Of a stretch of 64,000 nt of DNA, positions 8,404-17,665 are shown in pieces. Every line of letters begins with the position of its first letter. The stretch's first letter is position 1. The notes under the pieces are model-generated. The model made no database searches, was not told the origin of the DNA, and was given only the letters and a program-made list of their open reading frames with translations. Source of the DNA: DASPTH01 sp046727575. GTDB lineage: Bacteria; Actinomycetota; Acidimicrobiia; IMCC26256; DASPTH01. The position numbers were made by a program, and so were the translations under genes. The stretch covers positions 1 to 64,000 of the forward strand of contig JBKPCV010000054.1 of the NCBI GenBank assembly GCA_046727575.1, read 5' to 3'.

Positions 8404-9281
8404 GAGGACTCCCACCTTGGTGGCTCCGCTTCGATCATCGTCCCGATGCCCTCGCGCGTGAAGAACTCGAGCAGCAGCGCGTGCGGGACGCGCCCGTCGA
8501 GAATGTGCGCGCGGCGTACGCCGTTGCGCAACGCGTCGGCGCACGACCGGACCTTCGGGATCATCCCCTCCGAGAGCTTTCCGTCGGCCTCGAGTCGCTC
8601 GAGCCCATGCGCGTCGATCCGGGAGATCAACGTTGCCTCGTCGGGATAGTCGGCGTACAGGCCGGCGACGTCCGTGAGGTACACGAGCTTCTCGGCGTCG
8701 ACCGCACGGGCGATCGCGCCGGCTGCAGTGTCGGCATTGATGTTGTAGGCCTGCCCGGCGTCGTCCACGCCGATCGTGGCGATCACCGGGATGAGCTCCT
8801 CGTTGACGAGGCGTTGCACGATCGAGGGGTCGACGCTGGCAACATCGCCGACGAACCCGAGACGCTGGTCGCGCATCGAAACCGTGATCAGGCCGGCGTC
8901 TTCGCCGGACAACCCGACCGCGTAGGAGCCGTGGCGGTTCACGCATGCGACGACCTCGCGGTTCACCTTGCCGACGAGCGCCATGCGGACGATGTCAACG
9001 GTCTCGGCGTCCGTCACGCGCAGGCCGTCGACGAATTGCGGCTTCTTGCCGAGCCGCTGCATCAGGTCGCTGATCTGCGGGCCGCCGCCGTGCACGATCA
9101 CCGGGTTCATTCCTACGTGTCGCATCAGCACGACGTCCTGGGCGAACAGATCCGCGAGCGTCGGGTCGTCCATCGCGTGCCCGCCGTACTTCACCACGAC
9201 CGTCTTGCCGGCGAACTCCTGGATGTACGGAAGAGCCTCGGCGAGGATCGCCGCCTTCTCCAGCACTCTTGCGTCGCTCAC
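8400..9281 (-). CDS. argB: acetylglutamate kinase
   Basis: Phosphorylates N-acetylglutamate, usually the arginine-feedback-controlled step. The 293-residue amino-acid-kinase fold protein has KYGGHAM (31-37), the substrate-binding GGGPQI segment and the KLSEGMIPKV motif. The N-terminal helix (VLEKAAILAEALPYI) is the type found in arginine-sensitive hexameric enzymes. It is separated from argJ by a 105-nt gap holding a type B palindromic repeat. Confidence 0.96.
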   Translation of the reverse strand: MSDARVLEKAAILAEALPYIQEFAGKTVVVKYGGHAMDDPTLADLFAQDVVLMRHVGMNPVIVHGGGPQISDLMQRLGKKPQFVDGLRVTDAETVDIVRMALVGKVNREVVACVNRHGSYAVGLSGEDAGLITVSMRDQRLGFVGDVASVDPSIVQRLVNEELIPVIATIGVDDAGQAYNINADTAAGAIARAVDAEKLVYLTDVAGLYADYPDEATLISRIDAHGLERLEADGKLSEGMIPKVRSCADALRNGVRRAHILDGRVPHALLLEFFTREGIGTMIEAEPPRWESS

Positions 9282-9310
9282 GACGTCCTCATTTTTCGTC
9301 CAGCACCATG

Positions 9311-9385
9311 GCGTCGCTCGCTGCGCCCGGGGATACCCCGACCGCAGTCGCTCGCTCCGCGTGCTCGCTCGACTTCGCTCGCTCC
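9311..9385. repeat. palindromic repeat, type B, argJ-argB gap
   Basis: GCGTCGCTCGCTGCGC-CGGGG-ATA-CCCCG-ACCGCAGTCGCTCGCT: core arms at 9328-9332 and 9336-9340 with the shared GTCGCTCGCT flank. A second run of GCTCGCTC-rich sequence (9350-9385) extends it toward the argJ stop. It fills most of the gap between argJ and argB. Confidence 0.7.
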
Positions 9386-9386
9386 C

Positions 9387-10583
9387 TCACGAGGTCCTCA
9401 TGTTCTCGTCCACATACGCGTTCGTGAGATCCGTGAACGTCACCGTCGCGGACCCAGTGCCGGCGTGCAGGTCGGCCTCGATCAGGATCTCGCGGTCCTC
9501 CATCAGCGCCGCGAGCGCGGCGTCGTCGTGCGCGGCGGCGACGCCGTCCCGGCAGACCGGGATGCCCTGGTAGGAGATGTCGGCCCGCTCGGGGTCGAAC
9601 CGGGCGCCGCTCGCGCCCAGCTCGGACAGCACCCGACCCCAGTACGGGTCGTTCCCGTAGAGGGAGCACTGCACGAGCTGGCTCCCGGCGACGGCGCGCG
9701 CTGCGGTACGGGCCTCGGCCGCCGAACGTGCACCGTGCACCACGATGGTGGCGAGCTTCGTCGCGCCCTCGGCGTCCGCCGCCATCTGCCGGGCGAGGTC
9801 GGAACACGCGGCCGCGAGCGCATCGCCGAACGCTTCGTAGCCGCGGCCGGTGCGGGCAATCGGCTCGTTTCCGAGTGCTCCATTCGCGAGCACCAGCACG
9901 GTGTCGTTGGTGCTCGTGCAGTCGTCGACGATCAGGCTGTTGAACGAATCGGTCACTGCGCGCGTGAGCATGGCGTGGAGAGCGGTGGCGTCGACCGCGG
10001 CGTCCGTCGTGAGGACCGCGAGCATCGTGGCCATCGCGGGAGACAGCATGGCCGCGCCCTTAGCCATCCCACCGACAGTGGCGGTCACGCCGCGTGCGAT
10101 CTCGACGCGCTGCACCGTCTCCTTGCGCACTGTATCGGTGGTGAGAATGGCGTCGGCAGCCGCTTGCCCATGCCCGCTCGAGTCGAGGGCAGCGACCAGC
10201 TTCGGGATGCCGGCCTTCACCGGCCCCATCGGCATCGGGATGCCGATCAGACCGGTCGAGCAGACGAGCACGTCGCGCGTGGCGCAGCCCAGTCCTTCCG
10301 CAGTGAGCTCTGCCATTCGCAGCGCGTCACGCCGGCCGGCTTCGCCGGTCGCCGCATTCGCGTTGCCCGAGTTGAGCACCACCGCGGCGGCGCGCCCGTC
10401 GTGGAGGTGACGGCGGCTGACCTGGACGGGTGCGGCCGCGACCAGATTGGACGTGAAGACACCGGCGGCGCTGACCGCCGCGTGGTCGGCCGTGGCGACG
10501 ATCGCGAGGTCGGGCGCGCCCGACGGTTTGATGCCGCACGCGAGCCCGCCGGCAACGAAGCCCGCGGCCGCGGTCACGCTCAC
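9387..10583 (-). CDS. argJ: glutamate N-acetyltransferase / ornithine acetyltransferase
   Basis: Transfers the acetyl group from N-acetylornithine back to glutamate, closing the acetyl cycle; no argA is seen in the window. The 398-residue precursor has the autoproteolysis site KGAAMLSPAMATML (175-188); family knowledge places self-cleavage before the Thr of MATML (T186), giving alpha and beta chains. It starts at GTG 10583, 28 nt after argC. Whether it also uses acetyl-CoA cannot be told from sequence alone. Confidence 0.96.
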   Translation of the reverse strand: MSVTAAAGFVAGGLACGIKPSGAPDLAIVATADHAAVSAAGVFTSNLVAAAPVQVSRRHLHDGRAAAVVLNSGNANAATGEAGRRDALRMAELTAEGLGCATRDVLVCSTGLIGIPMPMGPVKAGIPKLVAALDSSGHGQAAADAILTTDTVRKETVQRVEIARGVTATVGGMAKGAAMLSPAMATMLAVLTTDAAVDATALHAMLTRAVTDSFNSLIVDDCTSTNDTVLVLANGALGNEPIARTGRGYEAFGDALAAACSDLARQMAADAEGATKLATIVVHGARSAAEARTAARAVAGSQLVQCSLYGNDPYWGRVLSELGASGARFDPERADISYQGIPVCRDGVAAAHDDAALAALMEDREILIEADLHAGTGSATVTFTDLTNAYVDENMRTS

Positions 10584-10611
10584 GCTTTCCCGCCCTCGGT
10601 GCCAGCTGACC

Positions 10612-11649
10612 TCACGGCATGAGTCCCGTGACGGGCAGCGCGGTCGTCTCGGGCAGACCGAGGAGGAGGTTCGCGCACTGGATCGCCTGACCCGACGCGC
10701 CCTTCACGAGGTTGTCGAGCGCGCCCAACGCGAGCACGGTATTGGTCCGCGCGTCGTACCGCACCGTGACGTGCTCGGCGTTCGACCCGAGTGTGGCCTT
10801 CGTCGCAGGCGAGCCGTCGGTGACGACGACGAACGGTTCCCGGTCGTAGAACGTCCGGTAACGGCCGAGCAGCTCCTCGGTGTCGAGCTCGTCGACGGCG
10901 GGGCGCGCGTAACACGTCGCGAGGATCCCGCGCGTCATCGGCACCAGGTGCGGAGTGAACAGCACCTGCACCGTTTCCCCGGCGACGTGCGCGAGCGCCA
11001 TCTCCATCTCGGCCGTGTGACGGTGCGTCAGCAATCCGTAAGCGGCGACGTTCTCGTTGACCTCTGAGAACAAGCTCGTCACCTTCGCGCCCCGGCCCGC
11101 ACCCGACACGCCCGACGCTGCATCGACCACGATCCCGCCACACTCGACGAGACCATCGCGTAGGAGCGGTGCCAGCGCGAGCGCCGCCGCCGTCGGGTAG
11201 CACCCGGGTGCGGCGACGTGGCGCGCCGCGGCCACCTCGGACCGGTACAGCTCCGGCAGCCCGTACGCGAAGCGCTCGAGCAGGTCGGGGGCGGAGTGGG
11301 CCTCGCGGTACCACTGCTCGTAGTCGGCCTGCGGGAGACGGAAGTCGGCGCCGAGGTCGACCACGTGCCCCACCGCGTCGACGAGGTCGGCCGCCATCGC
11401 CTGGGACTGGCCGTGCGGCAGCGCGAGGAAGACGACGTCGAGACCGGCGAGCTCGTCGGTCGCGAGCGGCGCGTAGACGAGCCGCGGGTAGGCCGCGGCG
11501 AGGGACGGAAACTGCTCGGCGACCGCGCTCCCCACGTTCGACTCCGCGGTGACGCTGACCACCTCGATGTCGGGATGGTCGGCGAGGAGGCGGAGCAGCT
11601 CCGCGCCGGTGTAGCCCGATCCACCGACGACCGCGGCTCGATACGCCAT
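10612..11649 (-). CDS. argC: N-acetyl-gamma-glutamyl-phosphate reductase
   Basis: NADPH-dependent reductase, third enzyme of the pathway and first gene of the operon. The 345-residue protein has the nucleotide fold GGSGYTGAELLR (9-20) and the catalytic cysteine in APGCYPTAA (C150). ATG 11649 was chosen because it gives the canonical MAYRAAVVGGSGYTG start. A TATAGT hexamer ends 7 nt before it, which suggests a leaderless transcript; the hexamer is covered by a perfect palindrome (11658-11677). Confidence 0.97.
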   Translation of the reverse strand: MAYRAAVVGGSGYTGAELLRLLADHPDIEVVSVTAESNVGSAVAEQFPSLAAAYPRLVYAPLATDELAGLDVVFLALPHGQSQAMAADLVDAVGHVVDLGADFRLPQADYEQWYREAHSAPDLLERFAYGLPELYRSEVAAARHVAAPGCYPTAAALALAPLLRDGLVECGGIVVDAASGVSGAGRGAKVTSLFSEVNENVAAYGLLTHRHTAEMEMALAHVAGETVQVLFTPHLVPMTRGILATCYARPAVDELDTEELLGRYRTFYDREPFVVVTDGSPATKATLGSNAEHVTVRYDARTNTVLALGALDNLVKGASGQAIQCANLLLGLPETTALPVTGLMP

Positions 11650-11656
11650 GCCGCAT

Positions 11657-11677
11657 ACTATACAGGTTGCTGTATAG
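11657..11677 (-). promoter_or_regulatory. argC operon promoter and palindromic operator
   Basis: CTATACAGGTTGCTGTATAG (11658-11677) is a perfect 8-bp inverted repeat with a 4-nt spacer, ending directly against the tetR stop codon. On the minus strand the -10 TATAGT (11662-11657) overlaps its distal arm and lies 7 nt before the argC ATG. Such a site would block initiation when occupied. ArgR, encoded in the operon, is the obvious candidate; the neighbouring TetR protein is the alternative. Confidence 0.65.
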
Positions 11678-12322
11678 CTAGCCGGCTCGGTCGCGGGACG
11701 CCTTCGTCGGGCGCCGGGCGCTCCGCCGGGGCAGCAGGGAGAAGCCGGAGGCCAGTTGGTCGAAGACCTCGTCGAACAGGTCGGGCAGCGACCCATGGCG
11801 CTCGCGCTCCTGCCACACCGTGAGCGCCACGCGCGAGGCCGCCATCGCTGCGCTCACGACGACCGCGGGGTAGGTGTCGATCTCCGGATCGAGTCGGGTA
11901 CGACGAGCGATCTCCAGCACGAGCTCGTGCTCGACTGCCGCGAGGCGGGCGGCGTAACGGACGCCGAGCGCGGGGTAGCGACCGACGAGGCGGTGCCGGA
12001 TGAGCCAGTCGTCAGGATCGGTCTGCAGGTGGTCGGCACTCGCGTGGATGGCGGCGCGCAACGCGTCGATCGGTGCCTCCCTCGCCGGGCGCGCCGCGAG
12101 CTCCTGAACCACGCGTGCCGCGCTCGACTCGGAGCTGCCGACGATCGCGTCCTCCTTCGAGGCGAAGTAGTTGAAGAAGGTGCGCGGCGACACGCCCGCG
12201 GCGCTCGCGATGTCGTCGACCGTGACGCGGTCGGGCCCCAGCTCGTCGGCGAGACGCAGCGCAGCCGACGCGAGCGCGTCGCGTGTCTCGGCTTTCTTCC
12301 GTTCCCGGAGCCCCTGCGTCAT
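11678..12322 (-). CDS. TetR family regulator
   Basis: A 214-residue repressor with an N-terminal helix-turn-helix (VTVDDIASAAGVSPRTFFNYF, about residues 33-53) and a ligand-binding C-terminal half of the mycofactocin/AcrR-like type. Its ATG overlaps the exporter stop by 4 nt (ATGA, 12319-12322), so it is cotranscribed with the MFS gene and most likely represses it. It ends against the argC promoter. Confidence 0.9.
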   Translation of the reverse strand: MTQGLRERKKAETRDALASAALRLADELGPDRVTVDDIASAAGVSPRTFFNYFASKEDAIVGSSESSAARVVQELAARPAREAPIDALRAAIHASADHLQTDPDDWLIRHRLVGRYPALGVRYAARLAAVEHELVLEIARRTRLDPEIDTYPAVVVSAAMAASRVALTVWQERERHGSLPDLFDEVFDQLASGFSLLPRRSARRPTKASRDRAG

Positions 12323-13953
12323 GGCGATCTCCCTGTCGCGCGTTGCACGGGCTCCGTCGCCTCCTGGTAGCCGCTGCCCACGCTCGGCACTGGCAGCGCC
12401 GGGTCGGCGATCGAGATGAGCGGGTCCTCGGCGAAGTCGATCTCGAGCGCGGCGGTCGCGCGTCGGATGTCACCCGATGTCGTCCGCAGTGGCGTCTCCT
12501 TCAAAAAGCACGTGAGCACGAGACCGAGCAACAGTAATGGCACCGCCAACGCGAATACCCGCGTGATGGCGTCGGCGAATGCGGCCTGCGTCGTCGCGCG
12601 CGCGGCAGGCGGAAGCTGACGGATTGCCCCGGGCGTGATGTTCAGGTCTGCGGTCGGACCGAGCAGCTCCGTGATCCGGCTCGCGAAGAGGGCCCCAAAC
12701 GCGGCGACTCCGATCGAGCCGCCAACCGCGCGGAAGAAGCCGACCGTCGACGTCGCAACGCCCAGATCATCGATCGGCGCCTCGTTCTGGGTCGCGAGCA
12801 CGAGAATCTGCATCACCATGCCGACGCCCACGCCCAGGATGGCCATGTAGAGACCCGACTCGACGCGGCTGCTCCCCGTGCCGAGTGTGGACAGCAGGTA
12901 CATGCCGACCGCCGCGGTCGCCATGCCGCAGATCGGGAACACACGGTAGCGACCGGTGCGGCTGATGATCTGGCCGGCAATGATCGAAGAGCCGAACACA
13001 CCGGTCATCAGCGGCACGAGCAGCAGTCCTGCGTTCGAGGCGGACGCGCCGTTGGCGACCTGGAGCAGTGTCGGGAGGTATGCGATCGCGCCGAACATGC
13101 ACAGGCCGACCGCCAGGAGCACCGCACACGAGAGCGCGAGGGTGCGAATGCGGAACAGCCGCAGCGGGATGGCGGGCTCCTCGACGCTCCGCTCCACCAG
13201 CACGAACGCGACGCCGAGCAAGAGCGTGACGACCCCGAGACCGACGATCACCGGCGAGCCCCACGCGTACTCGGTGCCCGCCCACGACGTGAGCAGCACC
13301 AGCGTCGAGATGCCAGCTGCCAGCAGGGCGTTCCCCACCCAGTCGATGCGCACCTCTGTGCGGCGCCGGCTCGGCGGGAGCACGGCGATCGTGACGACCA
13401 GTGCGACGATACCGATCGGGATGTTCACGAAGAAGATCCACCGCCACGAGAGGTTGTCCGTGAGGAACCCGCCGATCAGGGGCCCGAGCACACTGGCCGC
13501 GCCGAAGACCGCACCGAAGAACCCCTGGTAGCGGCCGCGCTCGCGCGGGCTCACCACGTCGGCGATGATCGCCTGGGCGACAATGAACAGCCCGCCGGCG
13601 CCGAAGCCCTGGATCGCCCGGCACACGATCAGCTGCAGCATCGTGACGGAGAACCCTGCGAACAGGCTGCCCAACACGAACAGGCCGATGCCGAGCTGGA
13701 AGAGGATCTTCCGCCCGTAGAGGTCGCCGAGCTTGCCGAAGATCGGGGTCGCGATCGTCTGGGCGAGCAGGTACGCGGTGATCACCCAGGAGAGCTGGTC
13801 GAGGCCACCCAGGTCGCCGACGATCGTCGGTAGCGCGGTTGCCACGATCGTCTGGTCGACCGCAGCGATGAGCATCCCGAGCACGAGCCCGGTGAAGATG
13901 ATCAGCACCTGACGGCGAGGCAGCTCGCCCGTCGTTTCCGACGACACCCTCAT
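12319..13953 (-). CDS. MFS drug exporter, DHA2 (EmrB/QacA) family
   Basis: A 544-residue, probably 14-helix inner-membrane antiporter. Diagnostic segments are AAVDQTIVATALPTIVGD in helix 1 (motif D1), GKLGDLYGRK between helices 2 and 3 (motif A) and the GFGAGGLF helix 4 region. It is followed by its coupled TetR regulator. The substrate cannot be inferred. The start ATG 13953 is 8 nt downstream of a -10-like CACAAT, again suggesting a leaderless mRNA. Confidence 0.93.
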   Translation of the reverse strand: MRVSSETTGELPRRQVLIIFTGLVLGMLIAAVDQTIVATALPTIVGDLGGLDQLSWVITAYLLAQTIATPIFGKLGDLYGRKILFQLGIGLFVLGSLFAGFSVTMLQLIVCRAIQGFGAGGLFIVAQAIIADVVSPRERGRYQGFFGAVFGAASVLGPLIGGFLTDNLSWRWIFFVNIPIGIVALVVTIAVLPPSRRRTEVRIDWVGNALLAAGISTLVLLTSWAGTEYAWGSPVIVGLGVVTLLLGVAFVLVERSVEEPAIPLRLFRIRTLALSCAVLLAVGLCMFGAIAYLPTLLQVANGASASNAGLLLVPLMTGVFGSSIIAGQIISRTGRYRVFPICGMATAAVGMYLLSTLGTGSSRVESGLYMAILGVGVGMVMQILVLATQNEAPIDDLGVATSTVGFFRAVGGSIGVAAFGALFASRITELLGPTADLNITPGAIRQLPPAARATTQAAFADAITRVFALAVPLLLLGLVLTCFLKETPLRTTSGDIRRATAALEIDFAEDPLISIADPALPVPSVGSGYQEATEPVQRATGRSP

Positions 13954-13957
13954 CCGT

Positions 13958-13990
13958 GCAGATTGTGCAATTTTTCAGTCTGCGCAGCAA
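13958..13990 (-). promoter_or_regulatory. exporter-tetR promoter with imperfect operator
   Basis: On the minus strand TTGCTG (13990-13985), a 17-nt spacer and CACAAT (13967-13962) precede the MFS start. The 26-bp interval 13958-13983 is an imperfect palindrome with arms GCAGAyTG and CArTCTGC around a central AATT, typical of TetR operators, and covers the spacer and -10. Confidence 0.5.
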
Positions 13991-14045
13991 CTGGCGCGGG
14001 CGCGGGTGCGGCCGATGCCGCGGCGCGTGGCGCGGGAGAGCGTGA

Positions 14046-14762
14046 CTAGACGGAGTGGCGGCGGAGACGGCGGGCCCCGAATACGACGAGCACGCCGCCG
14101 CCCACGAGCAGCTTCACCGCCACGATCCAGAGGGTGATGTCCCGGCCGGTGTGCGACTCGTCCGTCACGATCGTGGTGGGATCGGCCCGGTCGTAGTGGA
14201 TGGGAACACTGGCGCCGAGGCCCGGCTGCGCCTCGCCGCTCTTGGTCTGCTCGGCCGTCCTCACGACGCGGCCGGTACGCGTCGTGAACTGCAGGCGGTG
14301 GTCACCACCGACGTCGACGACCGTGGCGATCGCCGGCACTCCCCGCGCGCGCAGGTCGGCATCGTGGCGTTGGAGCGAGACGACCCACACGACCGCGGCG
14401 ACGCCCAGCGCGATCAGGGCGAGTCCGCCCCAGAACATCCAGCGCGCGCCGCGCGGCGTGAGGTGGATGCCGCGCGAGTCCCCGGGGGCGACAGGGATGC
14501 GGTGCGACGACGCAGGCGAAGCCACTGGTCGGCGGCCTCCGACCAACCCGGCGTCGTAGCGTGCCCGCTGCACGGGGTCGCTCAGCACGCCGTAGGCGCG
14601 GCTCACCCGCTTGAATCGCTCCTCCGCTTCCACTGTGTCGGCAGGCCGGGCATCGGGGTGGAGCTCCCGCGCACGACTGCGGAAGGCGGTGACGATCTCC
14701 TCGGCCGTTGCAGTCCGCTCCACGCCGAGCTCCGCGTACAAGTCCCCCACCGGCGATCGCAT
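14046..14762 (-). CDS. J-domain protein with DUF3592-like membrane part
   Basis: An N-terminal J-domain (DLYAELGVERTATAEEI...) with the HPD tripeptide (RELHPDAR) that stimulates Hsp70 ATPase is followed by a proline/glycine linker, a transmembrane helix (MFWGGLALIALGVAAVVWVV), an extracytoplasmic domain resembling DUF3592 (GVPAIATVVDV...VPIHYDRADP) and a second helix near the C-terminus. ATG 14762 is favoured as the closest start to the J-domain; a GTG at 14792 is possible. No dnaK is in the window. The role is unknown; it may recruit Hsp70 to the membrane. Confidence 0.75.
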   Translation of the reverse strand: MRSPVGDLYAELGVERTATAEEIVTAFRSRARELHPDARPADTVEAEERFKRVSRAYGVLSDPVQRARYDAGLVGGRRPVASPASSHRIPVAPGDSRGIHLTPRGARWMFWGGLALIALGVAAVVWVVSLQRHDADLRARGVPAIATVVDVGGDHRLQFTTRTGRVVRTAEQTKSGEAQPGLGASVPIHYDRADPTTIVTDESHTGRDITLWIVAVKLLVGGGVLVVFGARRLRRHSV

Positions 14763-14838
14763 CACCACGACACCATTGTGCGTCGGGAGCACGAGCCCAT
14801 GCGGTCGGAGCGCGAAGCGGGCGGTTCGGCGGCGCGGG

Positions 14839-15237
14839 TCAGCCGTACCCGATCAGCTTCTCGCGGACGTCCGCAGGGATCGCCGTCGAGTCGTGCGTAC
14901 CGGGGATGACCGACACGTACGTCACGACGCCCGCGCATGCCGCGGCGCCGTTGCAGGTGGCGGTGTACTCGATGTCGAAGGAGGCAGTGCCGAGACGGGG
15001 CAGCGCCACCGCGATGGCAACGTCGTCGTCGAAACCGGCCGGACCTTGCCACTCCAAGGTCGCCTTGACCACCATCACGTCGAAGTCGGTGAAGAACGCC
15101 TCCTTCGGCTGGAGGCCGAGCGACTCGAAGAACCGGGTCTGCGTCTCGTCGAAGTACGTGAGCCAGTGCGCGTTGAACACCACCCCCTGAGCATCGACTT
15201 CGGCATACCGCGGGCGGATGTGGTGAACGAACGTCAC
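14839..15237 (-). CDS. acyl-CoA thioesterase, 4HBT/YbgC family
   Basis: A 132-residue hot-dog-fold thioesterase. The N-terminal motif RYAEVDAQGVVFNAHWLTYFDE carries the catalytic Asp of the 4-hydroxybenzoyl-CoA thioesterase group. The start is GTG 15237, 6 nt after the pheT stop, so it is probably cotranscribed with pheST. The acyl substrate is unknown. Confidence 0.88.
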   Translation of the reverse strand: MTFVHHIRPRYAEVDAQGVVFNAHWLTYFDETQTRFFESLGLQPKEAFFTDFDVMVVKATLEWQGPAGFDDDVAIAVALPRLGTASFDIEYTATCNGAAACAGVVTYVSVIPGTHDSTAIPADVREKLIGYG

Positions 15238-15243
15238 CGCTGA

Positions 15244-17640
15244 CTAGCCGCGCAGCTCGGCACCGTGTGCCGTGCTGACCGCGTCGATCGCCCGCTTCCG
15301 CAACTCGCCCACCTCGGTGTCGTTGAGAGTCCGATCGGGGTCGCGGAATCGCAACGCGAACGCCAGGCTGCGTCGTGCGACGCCCAACGCGTCGGCACGG
15401 AACTCGTCGAACAGGCGCACGTCCTCGAGCACGTCACCGATGGCGTCGTGGAGCGTGCGCACGACCGCGGCCGCGGGAACGGTGTCGGGAACGACGAACG
15501 CGAGGTCGATGGTGGACGCCGGGAATCGCGACGGGGCACGAAACTGACGATCCCGCCGCGGCGCCGCGAAAAGCGCGTCGAGGAGCACCTCGAACGCGAC
15601 GACCGGGCGCTCGAGCCCGAGCGCGCCAATGACCGCGTCGGACACCTCGCCGACGGCACCCGCGTCGGCTCCACCGACGACGACGCGGGCGGCGCGTCCG
15701 GGCCGGTACCCGGCTACCTCAGCCGGTTCGAGCGAGAAGTCCGCGATGTCGAGCGCTTCGACGATCGCACGAAGCGCGTCGACGGCGTCGTAGACGTCGA
15801 CCGGACGATCGTCCTCGACCGGCCGGCGCCGCACCGTGCCGGCGAGCACGGCGGCGAGCCGCTCGGGCTCCTCGGGCAACGGGCCCTCCCCCTCGCGCGG
15901 CGCGAGGAAGACGTGGCCCTGCTCGAACAGCGCGACGTCGTGCATCCCGTGCGAGCGGTTGAACGCCACCGCGCGCAAGAGGCCTGGCAGGATGCCCGTT
16001 CGAAGGACCGACTCCTCGGCGCGCAGCGGGTTCGCGGCTCGCACCACGCGATCGAGCGGAGAGCCGGCGCGGTCGAGATCCGCGGGTGAGACCAACGAGA
16101 GCGTGATCGCCTCGGACAAGCCGGCGCCAACGAGCGCGTCGGCCACGAGTCGGCGCTTGCGTTGCACCGCGGTGAGGGCTCCGATCTGTTCGTGCGCGCG
16201 CGGGAGCGTGCGTCCGATTCGGGCGAACCCGATCCGCCGCGCGACTTCTTCGATCAGGTCGATCTCGCGTTCGAGGTCGGGCCGGAACGTCGGGACGGTC
16301 GCCACGAGCGTGTCGCCGTCGCCCGTGTCGTCGATCTCGATCTCGAGCGGCGCGAGCGCGTCCCAGACCTCTTCGGCGTCGAGCTCGGTGCCCAGCACCT
16401 GATTGACCCGACTTGTGCGCAGGCGGATCTGCTGCCTGTTCACCGGGTGCACGTAGATGTCCTCGCTCCCCGGTGCCACCCGCGCCCCGGCCACGAGCGC
16501 GAGCAGCTCCATGGCCCGTTCGGCGCTGAGTGCGACGCCGTTGGGGTCGATGCCGCGTTCGAAGCGCGCGCTGGATTCGCTGCGCAGCTTCAGTCGCTTC
16601 GAGGTACGGGCGATCCCCATGCGCTCGAAGTACGCCGACTCGAGCAGGATCTCGCTGGTCGAGTCGGACACCTCCGACGTCGATCCGCCCATGATCCCGG
16701 CGATCGCCTGCGGCGCGCGCTCGGCGTCACAGATCAACAGGTCGCTGTCGGTCAGCTCACGCTCGATGCCGTCGAGCGTCGTGATCCGTTCGCCGTCTCG
16801 AGCGAGCCGGACGACGACGCCGCGACCGGCGAGCTTCGACAGGTCGAACGCGTGCAGCGGTTGGTTCCGCTCCAGCAGCACGTAGTTCGTGACGTCGACG
16901 ACGTTGCTGATCGGTCGCATGCCTGCCTTCACCAGCCGTTGCACCATCCACGGAGGTGAGCCGCCCATCTGGACGCGCGCGACGCGTCCGAGGTACCGCG
17001 GGCACCGGTCGGGGGCATCGATCACCACGGTGATGTCGTTGGCCACCGACGCGTCGACAGGAGCACTCGGCTCCGGAACCTCGAGCGGGAGGCCGAAGTG
17101 CGCGGCGAGCTCACGTGCGACCCCGATGATGCACATCGCGTCGGGACGGTTCGGGGTGATCGCGAGGTCGAAGATCACGTCGTCGAGGCCCAGGATCTCG
17201 CGCACGTCGGCACCGAGCTCGGCGGTTTCGTCGAGAACGAAGATGCCCGAGTGGTCGTCGCCCAGCGCGAGCTCCGCGGCCGAGCACAACATGCCGTCGG
17301 ACACCTGGCCGCGGATCGTGCGCCGCTCCATCGTGCGGCCGCCGGGCAGCGTCGCCCCGACGCCGGCGTAGGGCACCGTCATGCCGGGTTTGACGTTGGG
17401 CGCGCCGCAGACCACTCGCGTCTGCCCGGAGCCGTTGTCGACGTCCACGAGCGTGAGCTTGTCAGCATCGGGATGCCGCACCACATCGAGCACTCGCGCC
17501 GCGACGACCCCGCCGATCTCGGCCCCGGGCTCCTCCACGGCCTCGACTTCCAGCCCGAGCTGGTTCAGTGCCGCGACGATCTCCGCCACCGGCGCGGTGA
17601 CCTGCGTGAACTCGCGGATCCAGGACAACGGTGCCAGCAT
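15244..17640 (-). CDS. pheT: phenylalanyl-tRNA synthetase beta subunit
   Basis: Large subunit of the alpha2beta2 PheRS. The 798-residue protein has the N-terminal EMAP/tRNA-binding-like domain (VVCGAPNVKPGM), the B3/B4 editing domain, B5 and the C-terminal anticodon-binding FDX-ACB domain (FPASTIDLAFVVPD...). It lies 25 nt after pheS in the standard order. The intercistronic gap holds three near-copies of TCTGATG, the last containing the start ATG. Confidence 0.97.
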   Translation of the reverse strand: MLAPLSWIREFTQVTAPVAEIVAALNQLGLEVEAVEEPGAEIGGVVAARVLDVVRHPDADKLTLVDVDNGSGQTRVVCGAPNVKPGMTVPYAGVGATLPGGRTMERRTIRGQVSDGMLCSAAELALGDDHSGIFVLDETAELGADVREILGLDDVIFDLAITPNRPDAMCIIGVARELAAHFGLPLEVPEPSAPVDASVANDITVVIDAPDRCPRYLGRVARVQMGGSPPWMVQRLVKAGMRPISNVVDVTNYVLLERNQPLHAFDLSKLAGRGVVVRLARDGERITTLDGIERELTDSDLLICDAERAPQAIAGIMGGSTSEVSDSTSEILLESAYFERMGIARTSKRLKLRSESSARFERGIDPNGVALSAERAMELLALVAGARVAPGSEDIYVHPVNRQQIRLRTSRVNQVLGTELDAEEVWDALAPLEIEIDDTGDGDTLVATVPTFRPDLEREIDLIEEVARRIGFARIGRTLPRAHEQIGALTAVQRKRRLVADALVGAGLSEAITLSLVSPADLDRAGSPLDRVVRAANPLRAEESVLRTGILPGLLRAVAFNRSHGMHDVALFEQGHVFLAPREGEGPLPEEPERLAAVLAGTVRRRPVEDDRPVDVYDAVDALRAIVEALDIADFSLEPAEVAGYRPGRAARVVVGGADAGAVGEVSDAVIGALGLERPVVAFEVLLDALFAAPRRDRQFRAPSRFPASTIDLAFVVPDTVPAAAVVRTLHDAIGDVLEDVRLFDEFRADALGVARRSLAFALRFRDPDRTLNDTEVGELRKRAIDAVSTAHGAELRG

Positions 17641-17665
17641 CAGAACCCGAACATCAGACCGGACA

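Noticed and set aside
9289..9807. ORF reading through the argJ-argB gap in an alternative frame
   Set aside because: Overlaps argJ in the wrong frame and includes the repeat; no conserved features.
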